64,000 bases of DNA from Mesorhabditis belari. Lineage: Eukaryota; Nematoda; Chromadorea; Rhabditida; Rhabditidae. Numbering within the stretch: position 1 is the first letter of the stretch; the number at the start of each line of letters is the position of its first letter. Shown here one piece after another: positions 33,537 to 46,884 of the stretch. The notes under the pieces are model-generated. The model searched no databases. It was not told the DNA's origin and saw only the letters and a program-made list of their open reading frames with translations. The position numbers and the translations under genes were made by a program. The stretch spans positions 1,228,501-1,292,500 of the forward strand of contig CAUEEP010000930.1 of the NCBI GenBank assembly GCA_958450365.1, given 5' to 3'.

Positions 33537-36500
33537 ATGGGTCTTCTAACAAAAGGGAGCCCGTTAAGCTGGAGCGAAACTGTCCCATACGTCGAATACA
33601 TTAAGGTTTGGAAATTTTATATTTGGCCAAATTTATCAAACTTTAGAAACACGGAATCGCTCAATTCATCAACCTTTATCACCGTTTAAAGAGCCGTCAG
33701 GTTACTTACTAAATTTTCAGCAATGAATGAACTGATTTTAGGGAGATCAACTGAAGTGGGGGGATGAGATCGAGTACACGATTGTCAAGTTTGACCATGA
33801 TGGCAAAAAGGTTTGTTGTTTTATGAGTTAAATCATTGTTGTTGGTAAAAGTAATCATAAAATCTTTTAGCTTGGCTAGATATAAAAATCGTTTGAAGTA
33901 AATAGTTTTGTTCAGGTTCGTGTGTCACTCCGCGCGGAAGAGCTTCTGGGACGTCTTTCTGCTGAAGAAGAAGTAATTGAAACACGCCTGAAGTTTTATG
34001 AAATATAATTCTTTTAGGTGAACAATCTTGTCGGAACGGCAAACAAGTTCTTGTGGAGACCGGAGTTTGCCGCTTATATGGTTGAGGGCACGCCCGGGGT
34101 TCCTTATGGAGGTAAAAAATTTTTTGGGATTGCTGGAAAGAAAACTTGCAGCTTTCACAAACAATGGTTAACTTTAGGTCTTCTCGCCTGCTTTAACGTA
34201 GTAGAGGCGAATATGAAAATGCGACGTGCAGCGATCAATGGGCTTTTAAAGAAGGTGAGGAAGTTAAAATAATGCGAGTACAAAACTTTCGAGTTATTTT
34301 TAGGATGAGAGCGTGTTATCGATCTCATTTCCGGCTCTCGGGACCGCCGACTTCACTTTTCCTTCAGCACAATGTACGCCAGATGATGAGCAAGTAAAGT
34401 TTTTTTTCTTTTTCTTTACCCCTTTAGCAAAAAACTTTTTAAAACCTTAATTTCAGGGTGCCGGTAGAAGTCTCTTCTTCCCAGATGACGCTATTTACAA
34501 CGGACATCCAAGGTTGTGCCGTTCCTTTTGTATGTCTTGCATTGAGAATTTAGATTTAAAAATCTTGTTCGCAATATCCGGGGTCGACGAGGTGAAAAAG
34601 TGGCGATCAATGTGCCCATCTACAAGGACGAGAAAACAAATGCGCCATTCCAGGTTAAGCTTGGGTTTTATTGTTAAACTTTTCCGTTTTAGGAAAACTT
34701 GGCCCATGTGAAAGAGGAACACAAGATGCGCGCTTTGGACGATCACATCTACATGGATCATATGGGTTTCGGGATGGGTTGCTGCTGTCTTCAGGTGAGT
34801 TCCGTGACTCGAATATACCGACTACCTGTTATAATTATGAATCTTCTTTTATTGTCTTGGTAGCACTTATTTGATTTAAAATCGAATATTTCAGGTGACA
34901 TTCCAAGCAGTGAACGTGGATGAGGCTCGCTGGCTCTACGATCAACTCACGCCCATCACTCCTGTTTTGTTGGCTCTCTCTGCTGCAACACCAATCTTCA
35001 AGTAAATACCCTAAACTGGTGAAGTTCTATAAAGTTATCATCTTCTAGAGGTTTTCTTGCCGACGTTGATTCACGCTGGGACATTATTAGTGCGGTGGGT
35101 AGTATTTTTAAGCAAATTAACTTTAAGAAATTCTAGAGTGTTGACGATCGTACCGCTGAAGAGCGTGGGTTGATCCCGTTAGAGAACAGTAAATGGCGTA
35201 TCGAAAAGTCAAGGTACCATTTTTAAACCCTGCTAGAAATTTTATGATGTAGATATGACACGACGGATTGCTACATCTATGCTTGCTCGGCCGCTTACAA
35301 CGACATACCACTTCAAGTAATATTTGGATATTTTATTTGATTGACGTGATTTAGTATGACGAGGAGATCTATCAGCAACTTCTCGAGGGCCAAATTGATG
35401 AACATCTTTCAAAACACATTGCTCACATGTTTATCAGAGATCCACTACAGGTAAGATTTGTTATTTTTCAAATAAAAACTATCTAAACATTTCTAAAGTT
35501 GATTTTAGGTGTTCCGTGAACGAATTGAGCAAGATGATACGAAAAGCTCCGAACATTTCGAAACGATTCAAAGCAGCAACTGGATGAACATGAGATTCAA
35601 GGTAGTTTGATGACTAAACAAACACAATAATAACAATATTTGTTTAGCCCCCACCACCGGATGCACCTGAAATCGGTTGGCGAGTCGAATTTCGACCTAC
35701 TGAAGTAAGACTTTTAATGGCACAGAAAAATATTTAATATCAAGGTTCAACTGACCGACTTCGAGAACGCTGCCTATTGCTGCTTTGTCGTTTTATTGAC
35801 GAGGTAGTTAATACTTTTATTTTCAGAAGACAATTCCATTTCAGAGTCATCATTTCTTTCCGTTTGACTTATCTACTGCCAATTTCGATGATTGGTGAGA
35901 ACATGAAACGAGCACAAAAAAGAGATGCGGTCACTCAGCAAAAGTTCTTCTTCCGAAAAGCAAGTTTTTCAAATTTTTCTTGCTTTTCTTTTTTGTAGGC
36001 TATTGCTTTTAATCCAATCAAAATTAAAATTTTAGGGTCTTTCCACTTGTCGCCAGCCGCCAGAGGAGTTTGCTGGTGGAGAAACGAAATGCACAGGAGG
36101 ACAACCACGCAGTGAAGACATTGCCGAGATGAGCATTCATGAAATTGTCAATGGTTTATTTTTATCATTTAGAAGCAACAATGTAATGCAAACTTTAGGC
36201 AAAGATGAAGAATGGCCTGGTCTGATCCCGCTCATCAAACAGTATCTTGATTCGGCTGATGTTGATGTGGATACGCGATGCACGATTTCACAATATCTCA
36301 ATTTCATTTCGGTAAGTGCTTTCAAATCTTGGGCAACACTAGGCAGATTATGTGAATTGTGTAATTTTGTTTAGAAGCGTGCCTCTGGAGAAATCTGGAC
36401 TTTGGCTCACTGGACTCGAGATTTCGTGCACTCTCATTCTGCCTACAAGAAAGACAGCTGTGTGCCCGATGAGACGATTTACGACTTGCTTTCCTTGGTG

Positions 36501-36777
36501 GGTTTTATTTAAAGCTTTACTTGAATTTCAAAAGACGAACTACCAGTTACCATAATATTTAGGCAAAAAAAGTGCTATGCGGCATACTGTATAGGAAGTT
36601 ACAAGTGTTAAAGTAGCACCAAAGTTTTCTGTTTAGATGAGTGACATTTCTTCGGGACAGAAGCACTGTGAGCGTCTACTTGGTACCTATCGCTCAAAGA
36701 CCGATCAATTGATTCCATCAGCCGTTCGTCGAGCCGAGGAAAGCCTTGTGATGAGCAAGCAGAAGCGTTTACATTAA
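33537..36777 (+). CDS. gcs-1: Glutamate-cysteine ligase catalytic subunit
   Basis: Around sixteen short exons from ATG 33537 ('[19 protein letters not shown]') to a stop at 36775-36777 ('VMSKQKRLH'). Family blocks in order: '[14 protein letters not shown]' (active-site/glutamate region), '[20 protein letters not shown]', '[20 protein letters not shown]', '[19 protein letters not shown]', '[20 protein letters not shown]', and a C-terminal helix region '[20 protein letters not shown]'. The enzyme joins glutamate and cysteine with ATP, the rate-limiting step of glutathione synthesis in the cytosol. The length is close to animal GCLC. Introns are mostly 45-100 bp. No SKN-1/Nrf-type promoter site was verified by eye. 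Confidence 0.95.
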
Positions 36778-37299
36778 CATAATAATGCTTGTTTATTTTA
36801 TTTTTCACGAATAACTAGGCGCATGATTATGATTTGGCGTTTTTTTCTGAATCTGTGACTTAATTTGTTTTTATAACCAGTATCTCTTCATGTTTTGAAC
36901 GTTAGTTTATAAGTGATTTTCTAGGTGATTAGTATGCTTTACATCATATGGTTGTAAGAATCTTGTGATTGTTTGTTTCTCGTAAAATTTAGAACAAATA
37001 AAAGTGTCATGCAGTAATTATGCAGTAAAATTACATTTTGGCGTTATTTACACGTTCTGGCTCCTTTGGCCTTGAAATAGGCCTTTAAGTTTTAAGTAAT
37101 TTGCTATTATAATTAGGAGAGTAGCGCTGATTTTTGCCTTGAGCAATAGTGCATTTGAAAACTTAAAATTAGTGTACTACCATTTTTGGCAGGGAGTCTA
37201 CATTGTGAAATGTGGATGTACGGGATGTACATTTGTTCCAGTTTTTTTGTTTTATACTTTTCGAAAAAACTTTATTTTAGGATGTTAAGGTTGATCACT

Positions 37300-38060
37300 C
37301 CTTTCTAGAGACATTGCTACGATAATTTCTACGAACTCTTCTGCGAAAACTTCTGCGAAAATTGCCTCATCGAGTGCTTTTATCGATAGCTATACTTCAC
37401 AGTTTCAACCAGACGATTCTGCTCAACCAACCGATTCCGCATCACCATCGCCAACTCACTCATGTGGATAAATAATATTGGAAGAAGTTTCTGGTATGTG
37501 ACAGGAGGTTTTCATGAAAATATAGAACAAGAGATCAAATTGAACTATTTGATTTTAAGTTTAGCCGGATATCACAATTTTTTTTGCCAAATTTTCCTTT
37601 TTAGGTCGAAATGGTCGATGGCCGTCTGATCAAACGGAAATTCCTTTGTACAGATAATACGCCCAACATCGTATTAGCCGAGTCGGTTTTCTAAAGTATA
37701 TATTTATGGTTCTGTTTGAAATCCTTTTATGTACGCGTTCGTTCTTTGCGTTTAAAACTAAGATAAGTTGATATTAGCATACTTTCATACTTTCAAGGTT
37801 TCGCGTAAATAAAATCACAAATTTATCTCACGCTGACATTATGAAAGTCTTTTTTGAAAATTGCCGATAATCTATCAGAACCTTCAGATTAAAACCGATT
37901 TTAATAATATTTGTTTTGTTTAGCACCGAAGAGAGGTGGGACGTTAGCGATGAAACTCAAGATGTCGATCCCGAAGAGGACTGGGGCGTCGACCGATTAA
38001 CCTCGATTTCTCGGTCTCGTTATGATCAACAGAAAATTCACCAAAGATTCTCGTGAACAT
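37300..38060 (+). CDS. Short NAA38/LSMD1-like Lsm gene, possibly broken
   Basis: An exon starting after a ttttag near 37605 reads 'VEMVDGRLIKRKFLCTDN' then 'TPNIVLAESVF' and a stop, closely resembling the Sm1 core of NAA38, an auxiliary subunit of the NatC N-terminal acetyltransferase. The preceding piece (37459-37495, 'MWINNIGRSF') fits the usual lead-in, but its donor gives the wrong phase, and the C-terminal Lsm strand is not found. A further acidic exon lies at 37925-38057 ('TEERWDVSDETQDVDPEEDW') and a Ser/Thr-rich stretch at 37315-37470. It is either a divergent gene whose junctions I could not resolve or a decaying copy. Confidence 0.45.
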
Positions 38061-38585
38061 GGGTGAACCAGAAGAGGAGGAGGAAGTAAAGAAGCAAGAG
38101 CAAGCAACGGAGAAGGTGGGTAAAGAAAAGGAGTAGGGTGAGGATGGAGAGAGGCATCAAGGGATGTAATTTTATGATTTTGTGAACTTTGTGAAAACTT
38201 TGTCCATTTATTTTGTCAAGACGGGTATTAAAAGAAATTTTTCTATAGGATTGCACAGCTTTGATACCAAAATTTTTTGGTTAGGAGTAACCGGTAGCAA
38301 TTAGGTCATGGATTTGGGAGAAGAGTGGATAGAGACACAAAAATCACACGGGAAATTCGAAAATTGATTGACCGGATATGATTCATTTGATACGCTAAGA
38401 GCAAAAGAATTTTGATAGCTTTTGGAAAATAAAAGGGTACCTTTGCATTTAGTGAGCGGAAAAATAACAGAGCTGTTTTTTTAACATATCTTACGCTCAC
38501 CAAATGCACAAGTATCATGAAAATGGGTATATGGCACAGTTTGAAAAGATTATTAAAGTTTTGTAAAATTACAATTTAAAAGAGC

Positions 38586-41500
38586 TTAATCGGGTTTCCC
38601 GGGAGAAATTGGCGTCGAAATAGGCGTAGGTTCGGATAGAGAAACGATCGGAGGACGGAGCATGCCTAGAATTGCTTTTTGGAAGGAGATAACACCTTAA
38701 ATTATGTAGCTTAGGTAGCAAATTTATTTTCTATGCGAAAATTGTGTTACCGATCGGAAACTGTGCAAGTAGCATTTGGGAGATCATCGACGGATTGAGG
38801 GCACCAATTGGCGGTCGAGTCGTTACCGCTGCTTTGCTCATCCAGTCTGAAGTGGGATATTTGATATTGCAGTAGGTTCTATGACGATTACAGTCAACAC
38901 ATAGGTAGTTAACGTAGTTTGACATTTACTCACATTGATTGAGGAGTGCTTGTTGAAGAATTGCAGGATTGTAGAGAGATGGGAGGAATAGTGGACCGAG
39001 ATCACCACGTGGATCGCTGAATTGGTGATTGTTTAGGTGAATATTTGAGTTCAAAATATTACCTCTCACTGTCCGGTGATCGGCCACTCGGATCACGGAA
39101 ACCCTTCGCAAACGGGTTCTTCTCGATTTTCAGCTTTGTGATCTAGAAATTGATTTCGACAATCAGCCTTCGACGCTTAGCTCACCAATTGATTTTGGTA
39201 TGCTGTGACTGCCATGAATTGTGTCTCAGAGAAAGCAAAAGTTCGATGTGGTTCGGCACGGAGAGCCGCTGCAGTGGCTGTGGCTGTGGCGTGAGTGGCG
39301 GAGGCGTCCAAAGGTCTACAAAGTATTCACGTACAGTAAAGTTGCTTGCTTGTTATGTATAAAAAGGTGGTGGAAACACTTTTTTTTGCGGGTTCTTCTC
39401 TCACCTTGATCGATCCCTTCTCACCACATGGATTCGGGGTTGATATTTGTGCATTGAATTGAGGATTAGCTAAAAAATTTCCAAGTTTTACGATGTCTGG
39501 GTTTCTAGTGCAAATTCTCTTACATGCCCGGCTTTGTCGACCTCGTTGTTGGTGAGTTTCGCCTTTTCAAAAGATACAACTTGTTTCGAGAGCTGAAAAG
39601 TGGGTACTGTACGTGAAAGAAAACTGTAAAGAAAACACTGAAATTACGGTAATGTACTATGACCGATCTACTGCGTTCAAGAACCAACTTGCTCTCCAGT
39701 AAACGGTGAATCTGGGTGCATATAGACCCGGGCTTTCGGCGTCGGTTCGGCTTTTCCGGCGGTCAGCCAAGCGGATTTGTTGTAAATGTATCGATATCTG
39801 AAGTATTAAGGATTGCATTATCCAGTCTCTTTTACCTTTTATTATCAACTGGGACCACGTCGAGAAAAATATAGTACAAAGCGTCTGCGTCGACTCCACT
39901 CACGCTCACTTTCACCGTCGGAAACATTCGTCTAAAATTGTTTATAGAAGTTAATTGATGCTAATTGGTTAGACAAGTCGATATCATTAAACTAAAAAAG
40001 ATATTCAGCTTCTCTGGGAACACTTTAGGCGACTATTGTAGATGGATACCTAAATCAGTACCGTCAGTTTTCATCTTACACACAGCTCAACTTATCCCCG
40101 CATTTTCTTGTTTCTAAATTTCTAAATGTCCCCGAGTTGAACTTCATTTTCTTGATGACTTCTGTCTCTCGAGGTCGTAATGAACGTGTAAAACTTCTCG
40201 AAAAGGAGCGAGAAATAGGGAATTGCTCATTTCTGTGTATTGGATGGGTTGGCTGTCTTTTCCCTTGTCTTCCCTTGGGTCCTTACGATCTTCCCATTCA
40301 CTCAACAACCATTAACTGGGAAGGCGTCTTTCTTGATGTGCTCGGTTCAATTACCCAATTGGGAAGTCCAGTGCCTAAGTTCGCAGACAAAAATTGGCTG
40401 TTTTCTAGAGGAAACCAAGTGAAGGAGTGATGAAATTTTCTACAATATCCCAGAGAAAACAATTTGTGTTTTGATTGGGTGAACGGTTTAGTTTCATCTT
40501 GTCTCTCCAAAAACTGCTTTCGTCCCAAATTTTCTTTTTAAAAGACTCAATAAAAGTGCGAAAGAGGAGGGTAAAGACTAATCACCAAAATGGGTTCATT
40601 TCATCTCTTTTCTCTTTCTTTTTTTTGCCTAAAATGGGAAACCCTTCCCCTTTCACGCACCGAAAATGTGTTAATTACGGTAACACGGTCGCTCGCTTCT
40701 TCGCCAAATTTTCACTCCGAAAAGCACTCGCCTCGATTGATTCGAGCGTTTTTCCCTTTAGCCAATCTCTCACTCAATCAACGAATTGACAAAATGAAAT
40801 CAGTAGAACAATTTGGAAATCCGAATGATGTACTTTGTGCTTTGTAAAAACACCCCCTTCTGGCGCACCTCAACTTTTAAAACAAACCGTCCACTCTTTG
40901 TGATGATCATCTCTGTGCCCAACTCGTGGAATTTTGTCCATAATTCTCCGCCCTCTAAACGACAATCGAGACAGCGAAGCGCGTCACCACAGGGAAGAGT
41001 TGAGGAAACTGAAAAAGATGATCTTTGTTAAAAGATTGCTATTGGCTCCTCTGCCTCAAGGCAGGCCTGTAACCAAGATTTCGGTATTTTTGGGAGAATC
41101 GCTAGAGCTTCGTCCAGAAGCGTCCAATCAATTTACGCTCATAGAAGAAAATTTAGCAAAATCTTCAGGCTACATCATAGCTACAATGAAATTTTTCTAA
41201 AATGAAATTCATTCGGGAAAAATTTGCATTTTTTTGGGAAAATTTAGGGTCGGGCATCGGTTTTAGACCCTTAGCCGTTATTCAGTAAACTTCTATCCGC
41301 CATCAATCGATTCTTCGTGTCGGTTTACATAGGACACACGAGCTAAGAATATGATTTAAAGCTTATCGAGCGAGTTAGAGGGGCTCAAAGTTGGATTGTC
41401 ACGATTTTTTTTGCGCTTCTGCTCAACTTCTTTTTTGCTCAAAACTTCTCAAACTTTTCCTTCTCCCAACCCAACCGAGGGCCTCTAGCTCGCCCCAGAA

Positions 41501-43013
41501 GCTTTAAATCGGATTTTTAGCTCACGCGTCCCTACGTAAGTGAATTTCATTTTAACCACGATGTAGCCTGAAGATTTTGTTTTGAGATCCTGTTCTAACT
41601 ATAACAATAAGGTGAGCTCCTCTTCTCACTTGTGAAATCAATGGGCATCTCTTTAACATCATCGAAATGCTCTCCATCGTCATCACTCGATCCATTTGAT
41701 CCATTTCCCTCATCGAGTACTCCCAAATCGGTTGTTGTTGACGAGGAAATTGGACGATCGATCGATTGATCATTCGCAACAACAACGCTTGACGAAGTTT
41801 CGGCTTCTGGAAATCATTTCAGAATCATTCAGGGAACCTTTACTAGGGCATTTAACCGCTCAAATTATCTAGCACAATTTGGGGAGTACGGTAGCATTGC
41901 GGACATTTTGGGCAGGGTTGTTCCCAGGGCAGGCTGGCAAGGCAAGGTCAGAAGCCAGCCCTTCTTCTGACCTGGCCCTTACTTGTGGAACAACTCTGAT
42001 TGTGGATAGTACGATAAGCTCTTAATATAACCAACAAATCCCCCTTCATCTCGAAAAACTGCTCCGAAATTGTTGTCAACTATTGCCCCAAAAAGAATCC
42101 CCGGGGACCGATCGACACATTTTTGGCGGATGAAAGTGTCGAGAGACGTCTTTTTTGCTCAAAACTTTCTCAAACTTTTCCTTCCCTCAATTTTTTTCCC
42201 ATAGGACGACACCCCGACGACAAGCATTTCAAATTGACACTCTTAGGAAAAAAGCTTTTGTTCTTTGGCTTTTCGCTGGGGATTACTGTAGTTGATGAGC
42301 CGTTTACCACTACTTGTCAAAAGGGGATTTTACAGGTTTTTGAGGGAAAATTTGCATTTCGGGCAGATCTATCTAGGAAAAGAGATCTAGTTTCTGGATA
42401 GCTTTATGCTAAACTTTTTGCTCAGTCACGTGTAAACTTTCAGCATCTGGTGTATAGACTGATTAGATGGTAACATAGAAATCAACAAAATAAATTTTCA
42501 ATCAACTCACGACAAATCATTGTTGTTTGGGGTGAATTGAAGTTTGAAGATCCACGGCATTCTTCTAATAAATTATCAATGCTGAAACGAGGGCGCTTCG
42601 TCATGGATTTTCCTGGTGAAGAGCCTGAAATTTGAAACTTGCGTAATTAAACCGGGTGGAGGGCATTTCCGGCTGCCCTTATCTGGCGCAGTGTGCCAGA
42701 CGCCGCTTTTTTCTACGGGCGACAGGGAAAGAACGCATAGTTTCTCTATAGAAAGAGCACTGTGCGTTCTTTGAATGGTGCCTGGCAAAAATCGGCGCCT
42801 GGCACGCTGCTCTGGATAAAACTTGCCGGAAAGCCCCCAAGACGGTTTAATTCCCCAAGTTTTGCATAATTTTGCTCGGACATCTTTCACTATCAGAATA
42901 ACATGTTTATCATCCCCCTTATTCTTCTCACCATTTCCCATCGTCCCCTCTTCTCGATTTTCTTCTTTTTCTTCATCATCTCGTCGATTTCTCTTCCCCG
43001 TTATTCTTGTCAT
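38586..43013 (-). CDS. mab-9: T-box transcription factor, TBX20/MAB-9 type
   Basis: Exons, high to low coordinate: about 43013-42935 (acidic/basic N-terminus), 42612-42512 ('[12 protein letters not shown]', an eh1-like Groucho-binding motif), 41815-41633 (Ser/Asp-rich), 41012-40888 ('[20 protein letters not shown]'), 39935-39818, 39788-39690, 39590-39530, 39475-39407, about 39320-39185, 39130-39062, 39020-38937, 38830-38753 and 38670-38586. Phases agree throughout. T-box blocks include '[20 protein letters not shown]', '[20 protein letters not shown]', '[10 protein letters not shown]', '[19 protein letters not shown]', '[14 protein letters not shown]' and '[17 protein letters not shown]'; 'PFTGEQ' and 'YQNQLITKLKI' favour TBX20. 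An Ala/Thr run ('[15 protein letters not shown]') sits in the variable loop. It binds T-box DNA sites; the C. elegans relative patterns the hindgut and tail. The first exon is the least certain. Confidence 0.88.
42636..42868. mobile_element. MITE A, full foldback copy
   Basis: The left arm 'acttgcgtaattaaaccggg' to 'gggaaagaacgcatag' is followed by the right arm 'cactgtgcgttctttgaatg' to 'cggtttaattccccaagttt'. It lies within the first intron of the T-box gene. Confidence 0.8.
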
Positions 43014-44984
43014 AAAGATTCTAAGAACAAATAGTTATCGATGAAAATGCATAGTTTAAAAAAAAGATTTAAGAAAAGTTTCCAAATCACAAAGGAAAAC
43101 GAAACGATTGGTGATTGGCTGGTGGGGATTTGGAGGAGTGAAATTCCATAAGTGTATGCTGAAATCCAAAAACTTCTATCTAGGACTTGGACTTTAACTG
43201 TTTAAGGATATAAAGAGCTAAATATTCAATTTGTAAGGTCACTCTTGTGAAGTCTCTAATGGGTGAAAAGTTGCAAAAAGTTTATTAAAATAATATTTTA
43301 GTGAATAGACTCAATGAATAGTACGAATAGAAAATCTATTAAGCATTAAAGTTATGAAATCAAAAGTAATGTCGAGGCGGTGATCAGTACTTCTTTGTGA
43401 AGTCTCAAAGGAGTGAAAGGGGCGTGGCGAGAAGCAGATCCAATAGGGAATGGGCAATGGAAAAGAATGAGGAAACACGTACAAGAATTCGCAAAAAAAA
43501 GACTCACCAAGAAATACGGTATTTCATTCCTTTTATTTCCTTTTTGCGTTTATCGATTTGGTGTCAATTTTCACGTAAATTGCCACTTGACTCTTGATTT
43601 TAACAGTCTTGAGTGCGCCAGAGGCTTTGCGTTTGTGAAAGCACAAAGTACTGAAATACTAGCCATAGCGAACTGGGAAGGAAATGGGAAAAATCAATAA
43701 AACAATTTGGCCTGGCTTGGCTGGCTTACTTTAGTTTGGATAAAGGGCTTTATAATAATGTAATAAAGCTTTGTATCATATTAAAGTATAATATAAACAA
43801 TGGCAAGCTAACGAATTCGGATCATCAGTCTGTCCGAGTGGTGCGCTTAACTGAAATCCCCGGTTTCTTCCCGCAAAAGCCTTATCTGATTGAGGGCGAT
43901 GTTCTGTGAAAAGATGAGTACAAGAAGAAGAGGAAGAAGAAGAGGAAGAAGAAAAGACCCATTCACAAAGGGGTAACGAGTCCGGGAAAGACCAAGAATA
44001 CCTCCTCTCTGAGTCTGTACTTGACTTGTTCTTTTCGATTAATCCGTTTCCTGTGTCTTTTTTCGGAACCTATCGTTATCTTGTTATCTTGTCACTAGCT
44101 TTGATCTAATCTATTGTATCTTTTGATAACTTTCACAGAATCAAACCAAAAGCAAATAGACAAGATTACGGTAGTTCCCGAAAGCTGACGCATTTTAGAA
44201 AACGCTTTTTTATTGTACAGTCAGGAACAAGCCTCTAGCAGTATCTTGGAAGGTCGTTTACATAGCGACAAGGTCAGTACGCATATCTATAGCCTGAGCT
44301 TATGCCCAGATGACCCCAGTCCCCCACAAATCTCAGCACCCTAGTACCAGTATCCAAAGCCTCAGCTTACTATTAAACCCAAAACCTAGATCCCTAGATA
44401 ACCCTAGATCCAGTACTCACTGGAGTCAACTTCAACTTGGCTACACCCATCCCTATTGTCCTAAATTATCCTAAAACCCATTCACATAGGGAACATTACT
44501 AGAAACATTACTAGAAACAGCCTACCCTTCACAGAACGATTAACTTAGCGAGAACATCAAACCCATATCCATGGGCCAGTGCTCTTCACACAAAAGAAAC
44601 GATATTCAGCCATCTGTCGCCACCGAATCTTCTCTCATCTCTTTCCCCTAAAGTGAAATGTTTCAATAGACGGATATCTCTTTCAAGATTTCAACTCGAG
44701 ATTGTCCCTTTTCTTTTCTCTTTTCTTCTCGACGTGTGTCACTTAGCTTTCGCACTGAAAAGACCGATAACTTTGGAATGGGTAATGGATTTGTTGGGTT
44801 GCTGGATTGCTGGCTTGCTGGATTGCTGGATTGGAAAGCTGATGAAGAAATAAAATCTAAACCTTTAGAAAGAAAAATTCTTTAAACAAATCTGTGTCTT
44901 TTGTGTGCTACCACAATCGACGCCTTTTGGCAAACCTGCTGGTGAGCCAGAAGCCGCGCGATTGTGTGAGTCCAGAGGGAACAC

Positions 44985-45100
44985 ACCAAAACTTGGGTAA
45001 TTAAACCGATTAAGAGGGTTTTCAGCCGGGTTTACCCGGGGCAGTGTGCCAGATGCTGCTTTTTCCAACGATCGACATGAAAGGTACACACATTCACTGT
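44985..45100. mobile_element. MITE A, half copy
   Basis: 'acttgggtaattaaaccgat', 'gcagtgtgccagatgctgct', 'cgacatgaaaggtacacaca': one arm only. Confidence 0.65.
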
Positions 45101-45567
45101 AATGGAGAGCTCTTTTGCAATTTTGTTTTTTTGCAATTTTGTTTTTTTGCAATAATTAATCTTTATTCATTGAAAACTTTAATCATTCCAATTTCTTGCA
45201 GATTGTCGGCTTTTCTTTTGATCTTTCTCCCACAAATCGATGATCATTCAAAAGAAGAGTCACGCTCGGATTGTGAAATGAAAAAAAGAGAAAAGAAAGA
45301 GAGAAATGAAAGAGAGATTGTTTCTACAGAATCCCTCAATTCTTTTCTTTTTTTTTCTTCAAAAGACACGTCCTGATTGTGTTTCTGACAGTCAAAAACG
45401 ATAAAAGACGAAACAAAAAACGAAGAGTGACATGTTGTAAATGTTTTCTTTCAATTTTTTTTGTGACCTACACTTGTTCTTTTCAACCAAAAAAAAGAAA
45501 GATTTTCTCGAATTCCTTTTTGGCGAGGCGTTAAGTGCGACAATAAACCCGTCGGGGTTTGTTTTTG

Positions 45568-45608
45568 AGACAATTTGAGACAATTTGAGACCATTTGAGA
45601 CCATTTCA
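45568..45608. repeat. 11-bp tandem repeat (gagacaatttg)
   Basis: Four units of 'gagacaatttg', or 'gagaccatttg' in later units. Confidence 0.75.
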
Positions 45609-45763
45609 AGCCTAAATTCCACAAGACTTTCAAACAAAAGCTGAATTATTATAGGCTTATAGAAATCTATCGTATTTGTGTTGCCGGAAAAGGCATTTCC
45701 TGAAACATACAAAGTTGACGAATTTCGTCCACTAGACATGCATTTATTTACCCAACCCAATAA

Positions 45764-45843
45764 GGTTCCAATACGGTTCCAATACGGTTCCAATACAATT
45801 CCAATACAATTCCAATACAATTCCAATACAATTCCAATACGGA
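45764..45843. repeat. 11-bp tandem repeat (ccaatacaatt)
   Basis: Seven units of 'ccaatacaatt' or 'ccaatacggtt' in tandem. The overlapping long plus-strand ORF at 45678-46172 depends on this array and has no family match I recognise. Confidence 0.85.
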
Positions 45844-46884
45844 TTTCTCACCACCAAATTATCTGTAGCAACTCCTTTTCTGAGATCGAATCACCACACC
45901 CAAAAACACCCCAAATGGAACCACCCAAACCGCTAATTTGTGCGGTGATGAACCATCGTAAAAATGAGAGGAAATCTCGGGATCTGATCTCTTTCCATTC
46001 GAAAAGATCAAGATCTTTTGATAATAAAACATATTGTTTCATTGGAACACATAAACAAACGAATTTGCGGGGATGGATCAGTGGAATGACGGGTTTTCAG
46101 GGTGATTGTACAGTGGAATATAGGAATTTGAGGTATTCGAGGTATTGTAGTCAAGATAAGTTCTGTATCTAGCTAACTAGAAGACTTTGTAGAGGATCCA
46201 AGTTGCCATCCAGTTGGTAATAATTCAGGGAATCATTCGGTAGTGTATCCTGGGTAAAGCATGGACTTAACAATCACCGGTAGAACTGTAATTTGTTCAT
46301 GATCGTTTATCCAATCCGAGTAAGTCAATTGTTTGGAGACGACTTTTAGAAAGCCTTTTAAACTACCGTACTCCTTTTATTTTAGAGGGAAACTTTTAGA
46401 AAACGCTTCAATCACCAAATCTTTACCCTACCTTACCTTACCTTGAAAAGCGATCATAAAAGAGTTACCCGTTGAACTCGAGTGCCCTATTCTTACTCTT
46501 TACCCTTCTCCCTTTCCCCCAAATGTCCATAAAGCATTGATTCCTCAAGTGTGTCTCTGTGTAAGTATGCAAATTCATCTCCACACTTTCCCGTTAGCGC
46601 CATACGGTAGCTGTCAAGAAATGGATAAAAGGAAGGATTTGGTGGGGGGAAATTGAAAAGAAAAGAGATGAAATCGGTGGAATCTCTCCTCAAGAATCAA
46701 AAGAATAGATCAAAAGGGGGAAAAGGATAAAAAGAGAGGATTCGGGGTGCCACTTTACGACTGTCATCAATGCAAATTGTGATGGCCACCCCCAAACCGA
46801 ATCAATGGGAAAAAGGGGTTTAGAAGGCGGTCAAAGCTCTTTATCTTGTTATGTTTAGCTTAAGCCAACTAATATCCCAGCTGT

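Noticed and set aside
45678..46172. 164-residue plus-strand ORF
   Set aside because: Built partly on an 11-bp tandem repeat, no recognisable domain and no splice partners; probably chance.
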